In this document: positions 1-8,842 of the stretch, piece after piece
Numbering within the stretch: the stretch's first letter is position 1
Layout of the letters: each line of letters opens with the position of its first letter
DNA from: Putridiphycobacter sp965367695
GTDB lineage: Bacteria; Bacteroidota; Bacteroidia; Flavobacteriales_D; Crocinitomicaceae
Length of the DNA: 26,150 bases
Direction: 5' to 3'
Assembly: GCA_965367695.1 (NCBI GenBank)
Contig: CBDUKB010000011.1
Coordinates: 1 to 26,150, forward strand
The notes under the pieces: model-generated
Databases searched by the model: none
Told to the model about the DNA's origin: nothing
Seen by the model: the letters and a program-made list of their open reading frames with translations, nothing else
Position numbers and translations under genes: made by a program

Positions 1-32
1 ACCCTATAGATTTTAAGGATTTTAAAATTTAG

Positions 33-1406
33 CATGGAAGCGGGAGGTGGGACTACTTAAAAGAAGAAAATACTTTTACAATCACTACTGGTCATCAACT
101 TAACCTTGCAACAGGGCCACTTTATACTATTTACAAAATTCTTGAAGTCATTAATTGGACAAAAAAAATCAATGAGCAACAAGGTGATATATACATGGTC
201 CCTATTTTTTGGATGGCAACTGAAGACCATGATTTTGAAGAAATAAATCATTTGAATTTGTTTGGTAAAAAAATAGAATGGAATCACAATAATGAAAATG
301 GAAGTGTTGTTGGAAGGATTGAAACAAACTCAATGACTGATTTTGTCGAAGCTATATGTGAGAAATTTGGAGATGAAACTTTAAAGGGGAAAGTACAGCA
401 ATATTTATCTGCTTATCAAAAAAACAGTACGCTAGCAACTTCAAATCGAATGTTGATAAATGAATTTTTTGGCGCTTATGGATTGGTGATTATAGATGGA
501 GATGATCCAGAATTAAAAAAAGAAGCCACGTCGATTTTTACGACGGAGGTGGAATCGAGTATTATTTTTAATTCGGTGAATGAAACGAATGAATATTTAG
601 CCCAAAATGATTACCATCAACAAGTTTTTGTGCGCCCTTGTAATTTGTTTTATATTCAATCGAATGGTGTTCGTGATCGCATAGAAAAATCGGGAGATGA
701 TTTCATTATTGCTGACAAAACATATACAGAAAGTGAATTAGTTGATGAAATAAAAAAATCCCCTGCTTCATTTTCTCCCAACGCATTATTTCGACCCGTT
801 TATCAAGAGACCATATTGCCTAATTTGGTTTATGTTGGAGGAGGAGGTGAAATTGCGTATTGGTTACAATTAAAGTCGAGTTTCGAAGGTTTTGAAGTTG
901 ACTTTCCTTTGTTAAAAGTGAGGGATTCGGTGTTGCTAATCAGTGAAAAGTTAAACGAGACAATTAATGAATTTGGCTATTCCTTAATGGAATTGAAAAT
1001 GCCAATTGAAGACCTCTTGAAAGATTACATGCAAAAAAATCATGGAGATGTGTTGAGTTTAGCTACCGAAAAAGAAGATTTGATTCAAATTAAAAAGCAA
1101 TTATTAGGCAAAGCCATTAAAATTGATCCAAATGCAGAGCGGTTTGTTGAGGCAGAATTTCAAAGAATGGAAAATCAACTTGATAAAATGGAGAAAAAAT
1201 TCATGCAAGCTGAAAAAAAACACCATGAAAAGTCACTGAAACAACTGACAAGATTAAAAGAAAGTATTTATCCAAATGGTGGGTTTCAAGAAAGGTATGA
1301 CAATATTTTCATGTACATTCAAAACGATTCCATTATTCAGCAATTGCAAAAACATTTATTCGAACAAATGTTAGAACAGCCGGTAATTCATGTTGTAAAT
1401 GTATAA
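33..1406 (+). CDS. bshC: Bacillithiol biosynthesis cysteine-adding enzyme BshC, 5'-incomplete
   Basis: BshC is thought to add cysteine to GlcN-malate in the last step of bacillithiol synthesis, in the cytosol. Family motifs are clear: TTGHQLNL (bases about 87-110), then FWMATEDHDFEEINH just after the first ATG at 195, and VYVGGGGEIAYWLQLK further on. A coiled-coil-like Lys/Glu-rich stretch near the C-terminus (bases about 1140-1260) is also typical. The matching reading frame is open only from base 33, because TAG lies at 30-32. No ATG precedes 195, and starting there would cut off the TTGHQLN motif. Bacteroidota BshC proteins are about 530 residues, so roughly 70 N-terminal residues are missing. 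The other two frames also have stops in the first 60 bases. The gene is therefore a broken copy, or the left edge is a poor contig end. It runs convergently into glyA with a 4-base gap. Confidence 0.85.
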   Translation, partial: HGSGRWDYLKEENTFTITTGHQLNLATGPLYTIYKILEVINWTKKINEQQGDIYMVPIFWMATEDHDFEEINHLNLFGKKIEWNHNNENGSVVGRIETNSMTDFVEAICEKFGDETLKGKVQQYLSAYQKNSTLATSNRMLINEFFGAYGLVIIDGDDPELKKEATSIFTTEVESSIIFNSVNETNEYLAQNDYHQQVFVRPCNLFYIQSNGVRDRIEKSGDDFIIADKTYTESELVDEIKKSPASFSPNALFRPVYQETILPNLVYVGGGGEIAYWLQLKSSFEGFEVDFPLLKVRDSVLLISEKLNETINEFGYSLMELKMPIEDLLKDYMQKNHGDVLSLATEKEDLIQIKKQLLGKAIKIDPNAERFVEAEFQRMENQLDKMEKKFMQAEKKHHEKSLKQLTRLKESIYPNGGFQERYDNIFMYIQNDSIIQQLQKHLFEQMLEQPVIHVVNV

Positions 1407-1410
1407 TTGT

Positions 1411-2682
1411 TTACCAAGCGTAAATTGGAAATTGGGTCATCAATGATTTAACAGCGTGTTTTATTTTAGCTAACTCATTGTCATCTTCATGGTGATTAAT
1501 AACTTGATCTATTAATTTCACTATTTCATGAATATCATTTTCTTTTAATCCTCTTGTAGTTACAGCAGGCGTTCCAATTCTGATTCCAGAAGTTACAAAT
1601 GGCGATTTGTCATCAAATGGAACCATGTTTTTATTCACTGTAATATCTGCTTTTCCTAAGGCAATTTCAGCTGCTTTACCAGTAATATTTTTCGAACGTA
1701 AATCAATCAACATTGAATGGTTGTCAGTACCCCCAGAAATGATGTCAAAGCCTAGGTTTACTAATCCTTCAGCCATCACTTTTGCATTTTTAATCACCTG
1801 CTCTTGGTATGTTTTAAATTCTGGTTTTAAGGCTTCACCAAATGCAACTGCTTTGCCTGCAATTGCATGTTCCAATGGGCCACCCTGAGAGCCAGGGAAA
1901 ACGCCACTATCTAGTAATGCGCTCATTTTTCTTAATTCTCCTTTCGGCGTTTTGATACCCCATGGATTTTCAAAATCATTTCTCATCATAATTACTCCAC
2001 CTCTTGGACCTCTTAAAGTCTTGTGAGTTGTGGTAGTGACAATATGACAATAATCAAAAGGATCATTGAGTAATTTGGCTGCAATTAATCCTGCTGGATG
2101 AGAGATGTCTGCTAAAATTACAGCACCAATTTCATCTGCTACCGCTCTCACTACTTTATAATCCCAGTCTCTTGAATAGGCAGAAGCCCCTAAAATAATC
2201 ATTTTAGGTTTTTCTTTTCTCGCTATTTCTGCTAATTTTTTATAATCAATTCTACCTGTTTCTTTTTCTACACCATAAAAAACATTTTCGTAGAGTTTTC
2301 CCGAAAAATTAACTGGTGAACCATGTGTTAAGTGTCCACCATGCGAAAGATCAAATCCCATAATTTTATCACCTGGTTTCAAACAGGCAAGCATAACAGC
2401 CGCATTGGCTTGTGAGCCAGAGTGAGGCTGGACATTGGCCCATGTGATTTTGAATAAGGCTTTTAATCGGTCAATTGCCAATTGTTCAACTTGGTCAACT
2501 ATTTCACAACCACCATAATACCTTTTACCAGGCAATCCTTCGGCATATTTATTTGTCAATATTGAACCAGTGGCTTTCATTACAGTTTCACTTGTAAAAT
2601 TTTCAGACGCGATTAATTCAATCCCTTCTATTTGTCTTTTATACTCGGCATCAATTAAGTTAAATATTGCTTGATCATTCAT
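1411..2682 (-). CDS. glyA: Serine hydroxymethyltransferase GlyA
   Basis: This PLP enzyme interconverts serine and glycine with tetrahydrofolate and feeds one-carbon units to purine, thymidylate and methionine synthesis in the cytosol. The protein is 423 residues, the usual length. Visible hallmarks are IELIASENF near the N-terminus, NKYAEGLPGKRYYGG, the SGSQAN motif, ILADISHPAGLIAA, and THKTLRGPRGG with the Schiff-base lysine at residue 221. The start was set at the ATG complementary to 2680-2682 (MNDQAIFNL). A longer frame beginning at 2715 would add 11 residues without family similarity and would place the -7 promoter element inside the coding region. There is no obvious Shine-Dalgarno site, which is normal in this phylum. 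The gene is convergent with bshC and divergent from the tyrosine-kinase gene. Confidence 0.97.
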   Translation of the reverse strand: MNDQAIFNLIDAEYKRQIEGIELIASENFTSETVMKATGSILTNKYAEGLPGKRYYGGCEIVDQVEQLAIDRLKALFKITWANVQPHSGSQANAAVMLACLKPGDKIMGFDLSHGGHLTHGSPVNFSGKLYENVFYGVEKETGRIDYKKLAEIARKEKPKMIILGASAYSRDWDYKVVRAVADEIGAVILADISHPAGLIAAKLLNDPFDYCHIVTTTTHKTLRGPRGGVIMMRNDFENPWGIKTPKGELRKMSALLDSGVFPGSQGGPLEHAIAGKAVAFGEALKPEFKTYQEQVIKNAKVMAEGLVNLGFDIISGGTDNHSMLIDLRSKNITGKAAEIALGKADITVNKNMVPFDDKSPFVTSGIRIGTPAVTTRGLKENDIHEIVKLIDQVINHHEDDNELAKIKHAVKSLMTQFPIYAW

Positions 2683-2697
2683 GGTGTAAAATTTAGA

Positions 2698-2706
2698 GCA
2701 AAGATA
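2698..2706 (-). promoter_or_regulatory. glyA: Bacteroidota-type -7 element for glyA
   Basis: Read on the minus strand this is TATCTTTGC, an exact match to the Bacteroidota -7 consensus TAnnTTTG. It ends 15 bases upstream of the chosen glyA start. A TTG at 2726-2724 (minus strand) lies 17 bases further upstream and could act as the -33 element. This is consensus matching only. Confidence 0.55.
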
Positions 2707-2831
2707 AATAATCACATTTAATACAATTCAATTAATGAAATAAATGTTAGATTTTTAATGTAATTTCTTGGGTAGAAAAAATTCTTATTGTTCTTAATTA
2801 ATTTTCTTATTCTATAATTATATAAAAAAAC

Positions 2832-2839
2832 TATCTTTG
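2832..2839 (+). promoter_or_regulatory. Bacteroidota-type -7 element for the BY-kinase gene
   Basis: TATCTTTG matches TAnnTTTG and lies 19 bases before the ATG at 2859. No convincing TTG -33 element sits at the expected distance; the upstream sequence is very AT-rich. The 176-base gap between glyA and this gene is divergent, so each gene appears to have its own promoter. Confidence 0.5.
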
Positions 2840-2858
2840 TTTGCTTAAATAAACTTGA

Positions 2859-5252
2859 ATGAGTACACCTTCTAATATTCAAAATCAACAAAAATTAATA
2901 CAGACTAAAGATTTAGTATTTGTTTGGAGATTAATTCGGAACAATCTTGGGATTATTATTTTTACTCCTTTATTGGCTTTATTAATTGGTTATGTATATA
3001 CTTATCGTTTGTCTGATGTATACGGTGCAAAAGTTCAATTATTATTAAAATCAAATGATACATACGATTATCAAGATCAAATTTATCAAGGATTAGGGGC
3101 TTATGGCGCTTATATGGACGTGCAGAATCAAATGCGGATTATTCGATCTAGAGATTTAATCGGAGAAATTGTTGATAAAATGAATATTAACACTTCTTAT
3201 TATGTGGTAGGAAGGGTTAGAAGAAAAGAGGTTTTCAATACCTTGCCTTTCGTTTCTGAAGTTGAAGTGATAAATAGTACATTATTTGAACAACCTGTTT
3301 ATGTATTTATCCTTGATGAAAACTCATATAGAATAGAATATAATATCAATAATGAAGAAAAATCGTTTACAAATGATTTTGGTAAAGTGTTTATTAATGA
3401 AGATTTTAAAATCCAATTAAAGAAAAGTTATTCCTATTCGGTAGAATCCATTGATAGAATTGTTGATGCAGAATATGAAATGGTTTTTCATTCAAGGAAT
3501 CATTTGATTAATAAATACAGAAGTAAAATAAACATTGAAAATCTAGAGTATACAAGTATTTTGGAAATAGGTGTTTTGGATGAAATTGGTATTAGAGGTA
3601 AATTGTTTTTAGATACATTGACATCAGTTTATGTTGATTATTCCAAGCGGCTCCAATTAGAAGTAAATAAGAACACAATTGATAATATTGAAAAGCAATT
3701 GGATACAATAAATAGATTTATAAATGCAAAAGAGTCTGAAATTTTACGCTATAAAAATAAGAATTCAATTCTAAATCTACCTAAAGAAGAAGAGGACTAC
3801 TTTCAAAGATATGTGGAAAGCCTAAGTCAAAAAAGAAACCTAGAAATTAAAAAGAATGCCTTAAAGGCGCTGGAAGCTTATATTATTAATTTAAATGAGG
3901 AAAACTTTTTACCACCAAGTTTTGATGTGTTAAAAAATGATGTCTATATCACACAGACAATCAAAAAAGTTTATGATTTACAATTAGATTTAAAAAGTAA
4001 GAGTTCCTCTCAATTAACAAGTAATGCGAATATCATTAAAAATCAAGCTGAGATTAATAGCTTGAAAAAAGATGTGTTGATTTATATTAATAATCTAGAA
4101 GGTGTGGTTTCAAAAGAAATAACTGCTTTAGATGCTTATGTAAGTGCAAATAGAAATAAGATTAAAAAAATTCCGGTTTCAGAACAAGGATTGGAAAATA
4201 TAACAAGAGAGCTAGATGTAAATAATAAGATGTACTTATTCTTATTGGAAAAGAAAACAAATTCTTTAATTACCAGAGCCGGTATTATTCCTCAAGTCCG
4301 ATTGGTTGAGTCAGCTTCTCAATTGGGTGTTGTACAGCCTGATAAAGATAAGATTATGAGACTTTTTGTCTTGGGAGGTTTATTATTTGGAATATTTATA
4401 GCATTGATTAGAAAATTATTTTTTGAAAAAATTCAAAATATCAACGAATTGAGTGAAGCCAGTTATTTGAATGTGGTTGGAGGATTGCCTTTTGTTAATC
4501 AAAAAGATTCAAAATTAATTGTCACTGAAAAACCGAAAGAACAAATTACTGAAAGCTTCAGAACTTTGCGAACAAATTTAAATTATCTAGGAGACTTGGA
4601 TAATAAGAAGGGTGCGAAAAAGATTTTAGTTTCTTCCTTTTTTCCAGGTGAAGGAAAAACTTTTACATCTACCAATGTGGCCAGTATTATTGCTATGAGT
4701 GATAAGAAAGTGGTGCTGGTCGATTTTGATTTGCATAAACCAAAAGTGCATAAAACTTTTGATATAGAAAATACAAAAGGAGTATCAAGCTACTTGATTG
4801 GTAAAGATTCATTAGATGATGTGATTCGAAAAGATATGTTGACTAACTTAGATGTAATCACTGCAGGTCCAATTCCTCCAAACCCATCTGAAATAGTGTT
4901 AAAGGCAAAAATGAACGAATTGTTTGCCGAGCTCGAAAAAAAATACGAATATATAATAGTGGATACGCCCCCATTCGGTTTATTGAATGATGGAATTGAG
5001 CTGATTAAATATTTGGATGTGTTTTTAGTAGTGTTGAATACCAAATACATTAAACAAAAAGGGATTCGTACCATTGAAAACTTATTAAGTAAACACGATA
5101 ACATTGAGGTTGGATTAGTATTAAATGGAATAAAACGTACCAGACTACAGTATTACTATTCAAAATACTCCTATAAATACAACTATAATTACGGGTATAA
5201 TTATGGGTATGGATACGGAGATACATATTCTGATTACGTAGAAAAGGATTAG
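2859..5252 (+). CDS. Wzc-like polysaccharide co-polymerase / bacterial tyrosine kinase
   Basis: This 797-residue inner-membrane protein should control chain length and export of a capsule or exopolysaccharide. The N-terminal Wzz part has a membrane segment at about residues 31-50, followed by a long periplasmic coiled-coil region. A second membrane segment lies at about 505-522. The cytoplasmic BY-kinase domain shows Walker A PGEGKT (596-601, Lys600), Walker A' VLVDFDLHKP (Asp622, Asp624) and Walker B IIVDTPP (Asp702). An EQITESFRTLRTNL helix before the kinase domain is typical of the family. The C-terminal tail (765-793) holds 14 tyrosines, the expected autophosphorylation cluster. The Wza/Wzx/Wzy and glycosyltransferase genes usually found beside it are not in this window; the next gene is an unrelated ABC-F ATPase. 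The tyrosine-kinase role is inferred from the motifs. Confidence 0.93.
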   Translation: MSTPSNIQNQQKLIQTKDLVFVWRLIRNNLGIIIFTPLLALLIGYVYTYRLSDVYGAKVQLLLKSNDTYDYQDQIYQGLGAYGAYMDVQNQMRIIRSRDLIGEIVDKMNINTSYYVVGRVRRKEVFNTLPFVSEVEVINSTLFEQPVYVFILDENSYRIEYNINNEEKSFTNDFGKVFINEDFKIQLKKSYSYSVESIDRIVDAEYEMVFHSRNHLINKYRSKINIENLEYTSILEIGVLDEIGIRGKLFLDTLTSVYVDYSKRLQLEVNKNTIDNIEKQLDTINRFINAKESEILRYKNKNSILNLPKEEEDYFQRYVESLSQKRNLEIKKNALKALEAYIINLNEENFLPPSFDVLKNDVYITQTIKKVYDLQLDLKSKSSSQLTSNANIIKNQAEINSLKKDVLIYINNLEGVVSKEITALDAYVSANRNKIKKIPVSEQGLENITRELDVNNKMYLFLLEKKTNSLITRAGIIPQVRLVESASQLGVVQPDKDKIMRLFVLGGLLFGIFIALIRKLFFEKIQNINELSEASYLNVVGGLPFVNQKDSKLIVTEKPKEQITESFRTLRTNLNYLGDLDNKKGAKKILVSSFFPGEGKTFTSTNVASIIAMSDKKVVLVDFDLHKPKVHKTFDIENTKGVSSYLIGKDSLDDVIRKDMLTNLDVITAGPIPPNPSEIVLKAKMNELFAELEKKYEYIIVDTPPFGLLNDGIELIKYLDVFLVVLNTKYIKQKGIRTIENLLSKHDNIEVGLVLNGIKRTRLQYYYSKYSYKYNYNYGYNYGYGYGDTYSDYVEKD

Positions 5253-5290
5253 TATTCTACTGTTAATTTTTTCAGCCAAAAAAAAATGAC

Positions 5291-5298
5291 TATTTTTG
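5291..5298 (+). promoter_or_regulatory. Bacteroidota-type -7 element for the ABC-F gene
   Basis: TATTTTTG matches TAnnTTTG and lies 24 bases before the ATG at 5323, in the 70-base gap after the kinase gene. No TTG is present at the expected -33 distance. It suggests the ABC-F gene can be transcribed on its own. Confidence 0.45.
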
Positions 5299-5322
5299 CG
5301 TCCTTAAAAACGTTGAAAAATC

Positions 5323-6945
5323 ATGATAACTGTTAATAACCTTTCTTTACAATTTGGCAAAAAAGTATTGTTTGATGATGTAAATTTAAAATTTGTATCC
5401 GGTAATTGCTATGGCGTAATCGGTGCTAATGGAGCAGGGAAATCAACTTTTCTCAAGGTGTTGACTGGTGAACAAGATCCAAATTCAGGACACATTGCAA
5501 TTGAAGCAGGGAGAAGAATGGCGGTACTGAGCCAAAATCATCACGAATTTGATGAGTTTACTGTTTTGAATACCGTCATGAAAGGGCACCAAGAATTATG
5601 GAGAATCATTCAAGAGAAAGAAGCGATTTACGCAAAACCTGACTTTAGTGAAGCTGATGGAATGAAAGCCTCTGAATTAGAAGCTGAATTCGCAGAAATG
5701 GATGGTTGGAATGCTGAAACTGATGCGGCAACTATTTTAAGTAATTTAGGTATATCAGAAGACTTGCATTATACCCTTTTAAAAGACATTCCCGGTGAAT
5801 TAAAAGTAAGGGTATTGTTAGGACAAGCGATTTTCGGAAATCCTGATATTTTAGTATTAGATGAGCCTACCAATGATTTGGATATCAAAACCATTTCTTG
5901 GTTAGAAGATTTTTTACTAGACTTTAAAAATTTGGTTATTGTGGTTTCGCACGATAGACACTTTTTAGATACAGTTTGTACTCATGTTTGTGATATCGAT
6001 TATGGAAAGATTAATCTTTTCACAGGTAATTACACATTCTGGTATCATTCTTCTCAATTGGCCTCCCGTCAAATGTCTGACCAAAACAAAAAAATGGAAG
6101 ACAAGCGAAAAGAGCTGCAAGAATTTATTTCTAGATTCTCTGCCAATGCATCTAAATCAAAACAAGCGACCAGTAGACGAAAATTGTTAGATAAATTAAA
6201 ATTAGAAGACATTAGTCCTTCTTCAAGAAAATATCCAGGAATCATTTTCGAGCAAGAAAGAGAAGCAGGTGATCAAATTTTACACATAGAAGGTTTGTCA
6301 AAATCCGTGGATGGACAAGTCTTGTTTAGTAATTTAAATATCAATGTTTCCAAAGGAGATAAAATTGCTTTCCTATCAAAAAACAGTTTAGCAATGACGG
6401 CCTTATTTGATATTTTAAACGGAACAGAAACTGCAGATTCAGGTACCTTTGAATTTGGTTCAACGATAAAGGCAACGCACTTACCAAATGAAAACGCTAA
6501 ATTTTTTGATTCAAACCTTTCTTTAATCGATTGGCTAAGACAATATGCCGAAACAGATGAAGAGAAAGAAGAGGTTTATTTAAGAGGTTTTTTAGGGAAA
6601 ATGTTGTTTTCAGGTGAGGAAGCTTTGAAAAAATCGAACGTATTATCAGGTGGTGAAAAAGTAAGGTGTATGTTGTCACGTCAAATGCTTGGCAAGGGTA
6701 ATTTGTTAATGCTCGACGAACCGACAAATCACTTGGATTTGGAATCGATTACAGCTTTTAACAATGCTTTAATTAAATTCCCAGGGACCGTGTTGTTTAC
6801 TTCTCATGATCATGAATTTGTTCAAACTGTTGCAAATAGAATCATTGAGTTGACACCAAATGGCTATGTAGATAAATTGATTTCTTACGACGATTACTTA
6901 AAAGACAATAAAATTCAAGAACAAGTTCAAAATTTATATGTTTAA
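5323..6945 (+). CDS. ABC-F family ATPase, YbiT-like
   Basis: This is a soluble tandem ATPase of 540 residues. ABC-F proteins bind the ribosomal E site and relieve stalled translation. The first nucleotide-binding domain has a perfect Walker A (GANGAGKST, 34-42) and Walker B (LVLDEPTND, Asp180/Glu181). Its signature motif is IPGEL (156-160) in place of LSGGE. The linker at about 245-300 is rich in Lys and Arg. In the second domain the signature LSGGE (441-445) and Walker B (MLDEPTNH, Asp465/Glu466) are intact, but the Walker A region reads SKNSLAMT (352-359) and lacks the usual Gly and Lys. The intact second signature faces the intact first Walker A, so one of the two composite ATP sites looks complete. 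There is no membrane segment, so it is not a transporter. A specific resistance role cannot be inferred. Confidence 0.92.
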   Translation: MITVNNLSLQFGKKVLFDDVNLKFVSGNCYGVIGANGAGKSTFLKVLTGEQDPNSGHIAIEAGRRMAVLSQNHHEFDEFTVLNTVMKGHQELWRIIQEKEAIYAKPDFSEADGMKASELEAEFAEMDGWNAETDAATILSNLGISEDLHYTLLKDIPGELKVRVLLGQAIFGNPDILVLDEPTNDLDIKTISWLEDFLLDFKNLVIVVSHDRHFLDTVCTHVCDIDYGKINLFTGNYTFWYHSSQLASRQMSDQNKKMEDKRKELQEFISRFSANASKSKQATSRRKLLDKLKLEDISPSSRKYPGIIFEQEREAGDQILHIEGLSKSVDGQVLFSNLNINVSKGDKIAFLSKNSLAMTALFDILNGTETADSGTFEFGSTIKATHLPNENAKFFDSNLSLIDWLRQYAETDEEKEEVYLRGFLGKMLFSGEEALKKSNVLSGGEKVRCMLSRQMLGKGNLLMLDEPTNHLDLESITAFNNALIKFPGTVLFTSHDHEFVQTVANRIIELTPNGYVDKLISYDDYLKDNKIQEQVQNLYV

Positions 6946-6982
6946 AATTCTTTTTACCTTTAGGGAAAAGTAAATTTAGCAT

Positions 6983-7579
6983 ATGGAATTGGCTGCATCA
7001 TTTACCGATTATCTTGCAAAAAAAGACAATTGGGAACGAGAATTAATTTTACTTCGTGAAGTCATTTTAAGTACTCCTGTAAAAGAGACGATTAAGTGGG
7101 GAGCTCCTGCCTATACTTTTAATGATGAAAATATCATTGGTTTAGCTGCCTTTAAAAATTATGTCGGTATTTGGTTCCATCAAGGCGTCTTTTTAAAGGA
7201 TGCCCAACAGGTTTTGTACAATGCAAATGAGGAAAATACAAGAGGGCTGAGACAATGGAGGTTTTCAAACTTAAAAGAAATTGAAGAAGCTTCAGTAATA
7301 ATAAAAGCCTATGTTTTGGAGGCAATTGAAAACCAAAAAGCCGGTAAAAAGATTAAAATAAACCGGAACAAAAAATTGATAATTCCGCAATTGATAGCAG
7401 ATGAATTAAATAATAATGAGGGTTTTAAGTTGAAATTTAATTTATTTTCAAATTCAAAAAAGCGAGAGTTTTGCGAATATATAATTGAAGCAAAACAAGA
7501 AAAAACAAAATTAAAAAGGTTGGAAAAAGTAATTTCTTTCGTGCAAATAGGGAAAGGATTGAATGATCACTACAAATAA
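6983..7579 (+). CDS. DUF1801 / YdeI-OmdA-like protein
   Basis: This is a predicted cytosolic protein of 198 residues. The N-terminal part (about 15-115) resembles the DUF1801/YdhG fold: ETIKWGAPAYTF, then GLAAFKNYVGIWFHQG, and a later RQWRFSNLKEI stretch. The C-terminal part (about 130-195) resembles the YdeI/OmdA segment, with IPQLIADELN followed by a helical Lys/Glu-rich region. Homologs are sometimes labelled bacteriocin-protection proteins, but the biochemical function is not established and none is assigned here. It lies 37 bases after the ABC-F gene and 2 bases before the M48 peptidase gene, so it is probably co-transcribed with the latter. The family assignment rests on recalled similarity. 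Confidence 0.75.
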   Translation: MELAASFTDYLAKKDNWERELILLREVILSTPVKETIKWGAPAYTFNDENIIGLAAFKNYVGIWFHQGVFLKDAQQVLYNANEENTRGLRQWRFSNLKEIEEASVIIKAYVLEAIENQKAGKKIKINRNKKLIIPQLIADELNNNEGFKLKFNLFSNSKKREFCEYIIEAKQEKTKLKRLEKVISFVQIGKGLNDHYK

Positions 7580-7581
7580 AT

Positions 7582-8814
7582 ATGAACGCAGAAATTATCA
7601 AGTACAGTATTATTGGGTTTATCCTTTTTGAATTTATTTTTAATAAATATTTATCCTATTTAAACAATAAGCATTGGTCGAGTAAAGTGCCGGAGGAAAT
7701 GAAGGATGTGCTAAATGAAGAAAAGTACGCCGAATCAGCTTTATATCATAAGGCAAATGGTAAAGTTGAACTGCTTGCTTCAGTGATTTCATTAATAATA
7801 ACGCTGGCTGCAATCCTTTTTGGTTGGTTCGGAATGTTGGATGATTATTCAAAATCAATCAGTGAAAGCGTTTATTTTCAGACTGGTATATTCTTTTTTG
7901 CCATCTACTTTTTAACATTACTCATGGGTATCCCATTTTCTTATTATGCAACTTTTTATATTGAAGCAGCATTTGGGTTTAATAAGACCAGCAAAACAAC
8001 TTTTTGGTTAGATCAATTGAAAAGTTTTTTCTTAACACTGATTGTAGGAGGTTTACTAATTAATTTGTTGGTGTTTGTCTATCAATATGTCAATGAAGGT
8101 TTTTGGTACTGGTTATGGATAGGCATGGTTATTTTTATTGTGTTGACTAATATGTTTTATGCAGATGTAATTTTGCCTATTTTCAATAAATTAAGTCCCT
8201 TGCCTACAGGAGATTTAAAGGCTTCTATTCAGCAATACGCCGAGACGGTTGGGTATAAAGTTAAACACATTTATATCATAGATGGATCAAAAAGATCGAC
8301 CAAGGCAAATGCATTTTTTTCAGGTTTAGGTCCCCGTAAAACAATTGCATTATACGATACTTTGATCGAAAAAAATACGACTGAAGAATTGACAGCCATT
8401 CTGGCCCATGAAATTGGGCATTATAAGAAAAAACATGTCTATACAAGTTTGATTTTGTCCATACTCCAATTGGGGATCACTTTTTATTTGTTGGAATATA
8501 CACTTTCATTTGATGCAGTTTCAATGGCGTTGGGAGGAAAAGACCAATCTTTGGTACTCGGTTTAATTGCTTTTGGGTTTATTTTTAGTCCTGTTGGTTT
8601 GTTCTTGGGTATCATCATGAATTTCATTAGTAGAAAAAACGAATTTGAAGCTGATGAATATGCCAGGTCAACTTATGATGGATTGCCGCTGATAAATGGT
8701 TTAAAGAAATTATCTGTCGACAGTTTGTCAAATCTGCATCCTCATCCATGGTATGTGTTTGTAAATTATTCTCATCCTCCTTTGTTGGAAAGAATTAAGG
8801 CATTAAAACAATAA
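7582..8814 (+). CDS. M48 family membrane zinc metallopeptidase (Ste24/CAAX-protease type)
   Basis: This is an integral membrane protease of 410 residues. The zinc site HEIGH is at 276-280 (His276, Glu277, His280). The third ligand is probably Glu356 within NEFEADEYA. The arrangement of several N-terminal membrane helices, the conserved STKANAFFSGLG segment before HEIGH, two more helices and a C-terminal HPPLLERI motif is the Ste24 type. Yeast Ste24 cleaves prenylated proteins. Bacterial members have no prenylated substrate and are assumed to work in membrane protein quality control, which is an inference here. The start at 7582 is only 2 bases after the preceding stop, suggesting translational coupling. 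Confidence 0.93.
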   Translation: MNAEIIKYSIIGFILFEFIFNKYLSYLNNKHWSSKVPEEMKDVLNEEKYAESALYHKANGKVELLASVISLIITLAAILFGWFGMLDDYSKSISESVYFQTGIFFFAIYFLTLLMGIPFSYYATFYIEAAFGFNKTSKTTFWLDQLKSFFLTLIVGGLLINLLVFVYQYVNEGFWYWLWIGMVIFIVLTNMFYADVILPIFNKLSPLPTGDLKASIQQYAETVGYKVKHIYIIDGSKRSTKANAFFSGLGPRKTIALYDTLIEKNTTEELTAILAHEIGHYKKKHVYTSLILSILQLGITFYLLEYTLSFDAVSMALGGKDQSLVLGLIAFGFIFSPVGLFLGIIMNFISRKNEFEADEYARSTYDGLPLINGLKKLSVDSLSNLHPHPWYVFVNYSHPPLLERIKALKQ

Positions 8815-8826
8815 GACCGTTATTTT

Positions 8827-8834
8827 TAAGTTTG
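8827..8834 (+). promoter_or_regulatory. Possible -7 element before the FemAB-like gene
   Basis: TAAGTTTG matches TAnnTTTG but lies only 8 bases before the ATG at 8843, so transcription from it would give an almost leaderless message. No TTG is found at the -33 distance. It may be chance in AT-rich DNA. Confidence 0.25.
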
Positions 8835-8842
8835 AAGGAGCT

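Noticed and set aside
1607..1888. Plus-strand frame inside glyA
   Set aside because: It is a shadow of the glyA coding sequence on the other strand, with no motif or upstream signal.
8835..8840. AAGGAG as a Shine-Dalgarno site for the FemAB-like gene
   Set aside because: Only 2 bases separate it from the ATG, too close for normal pairing, and Bacteroidota rarely use such sites.
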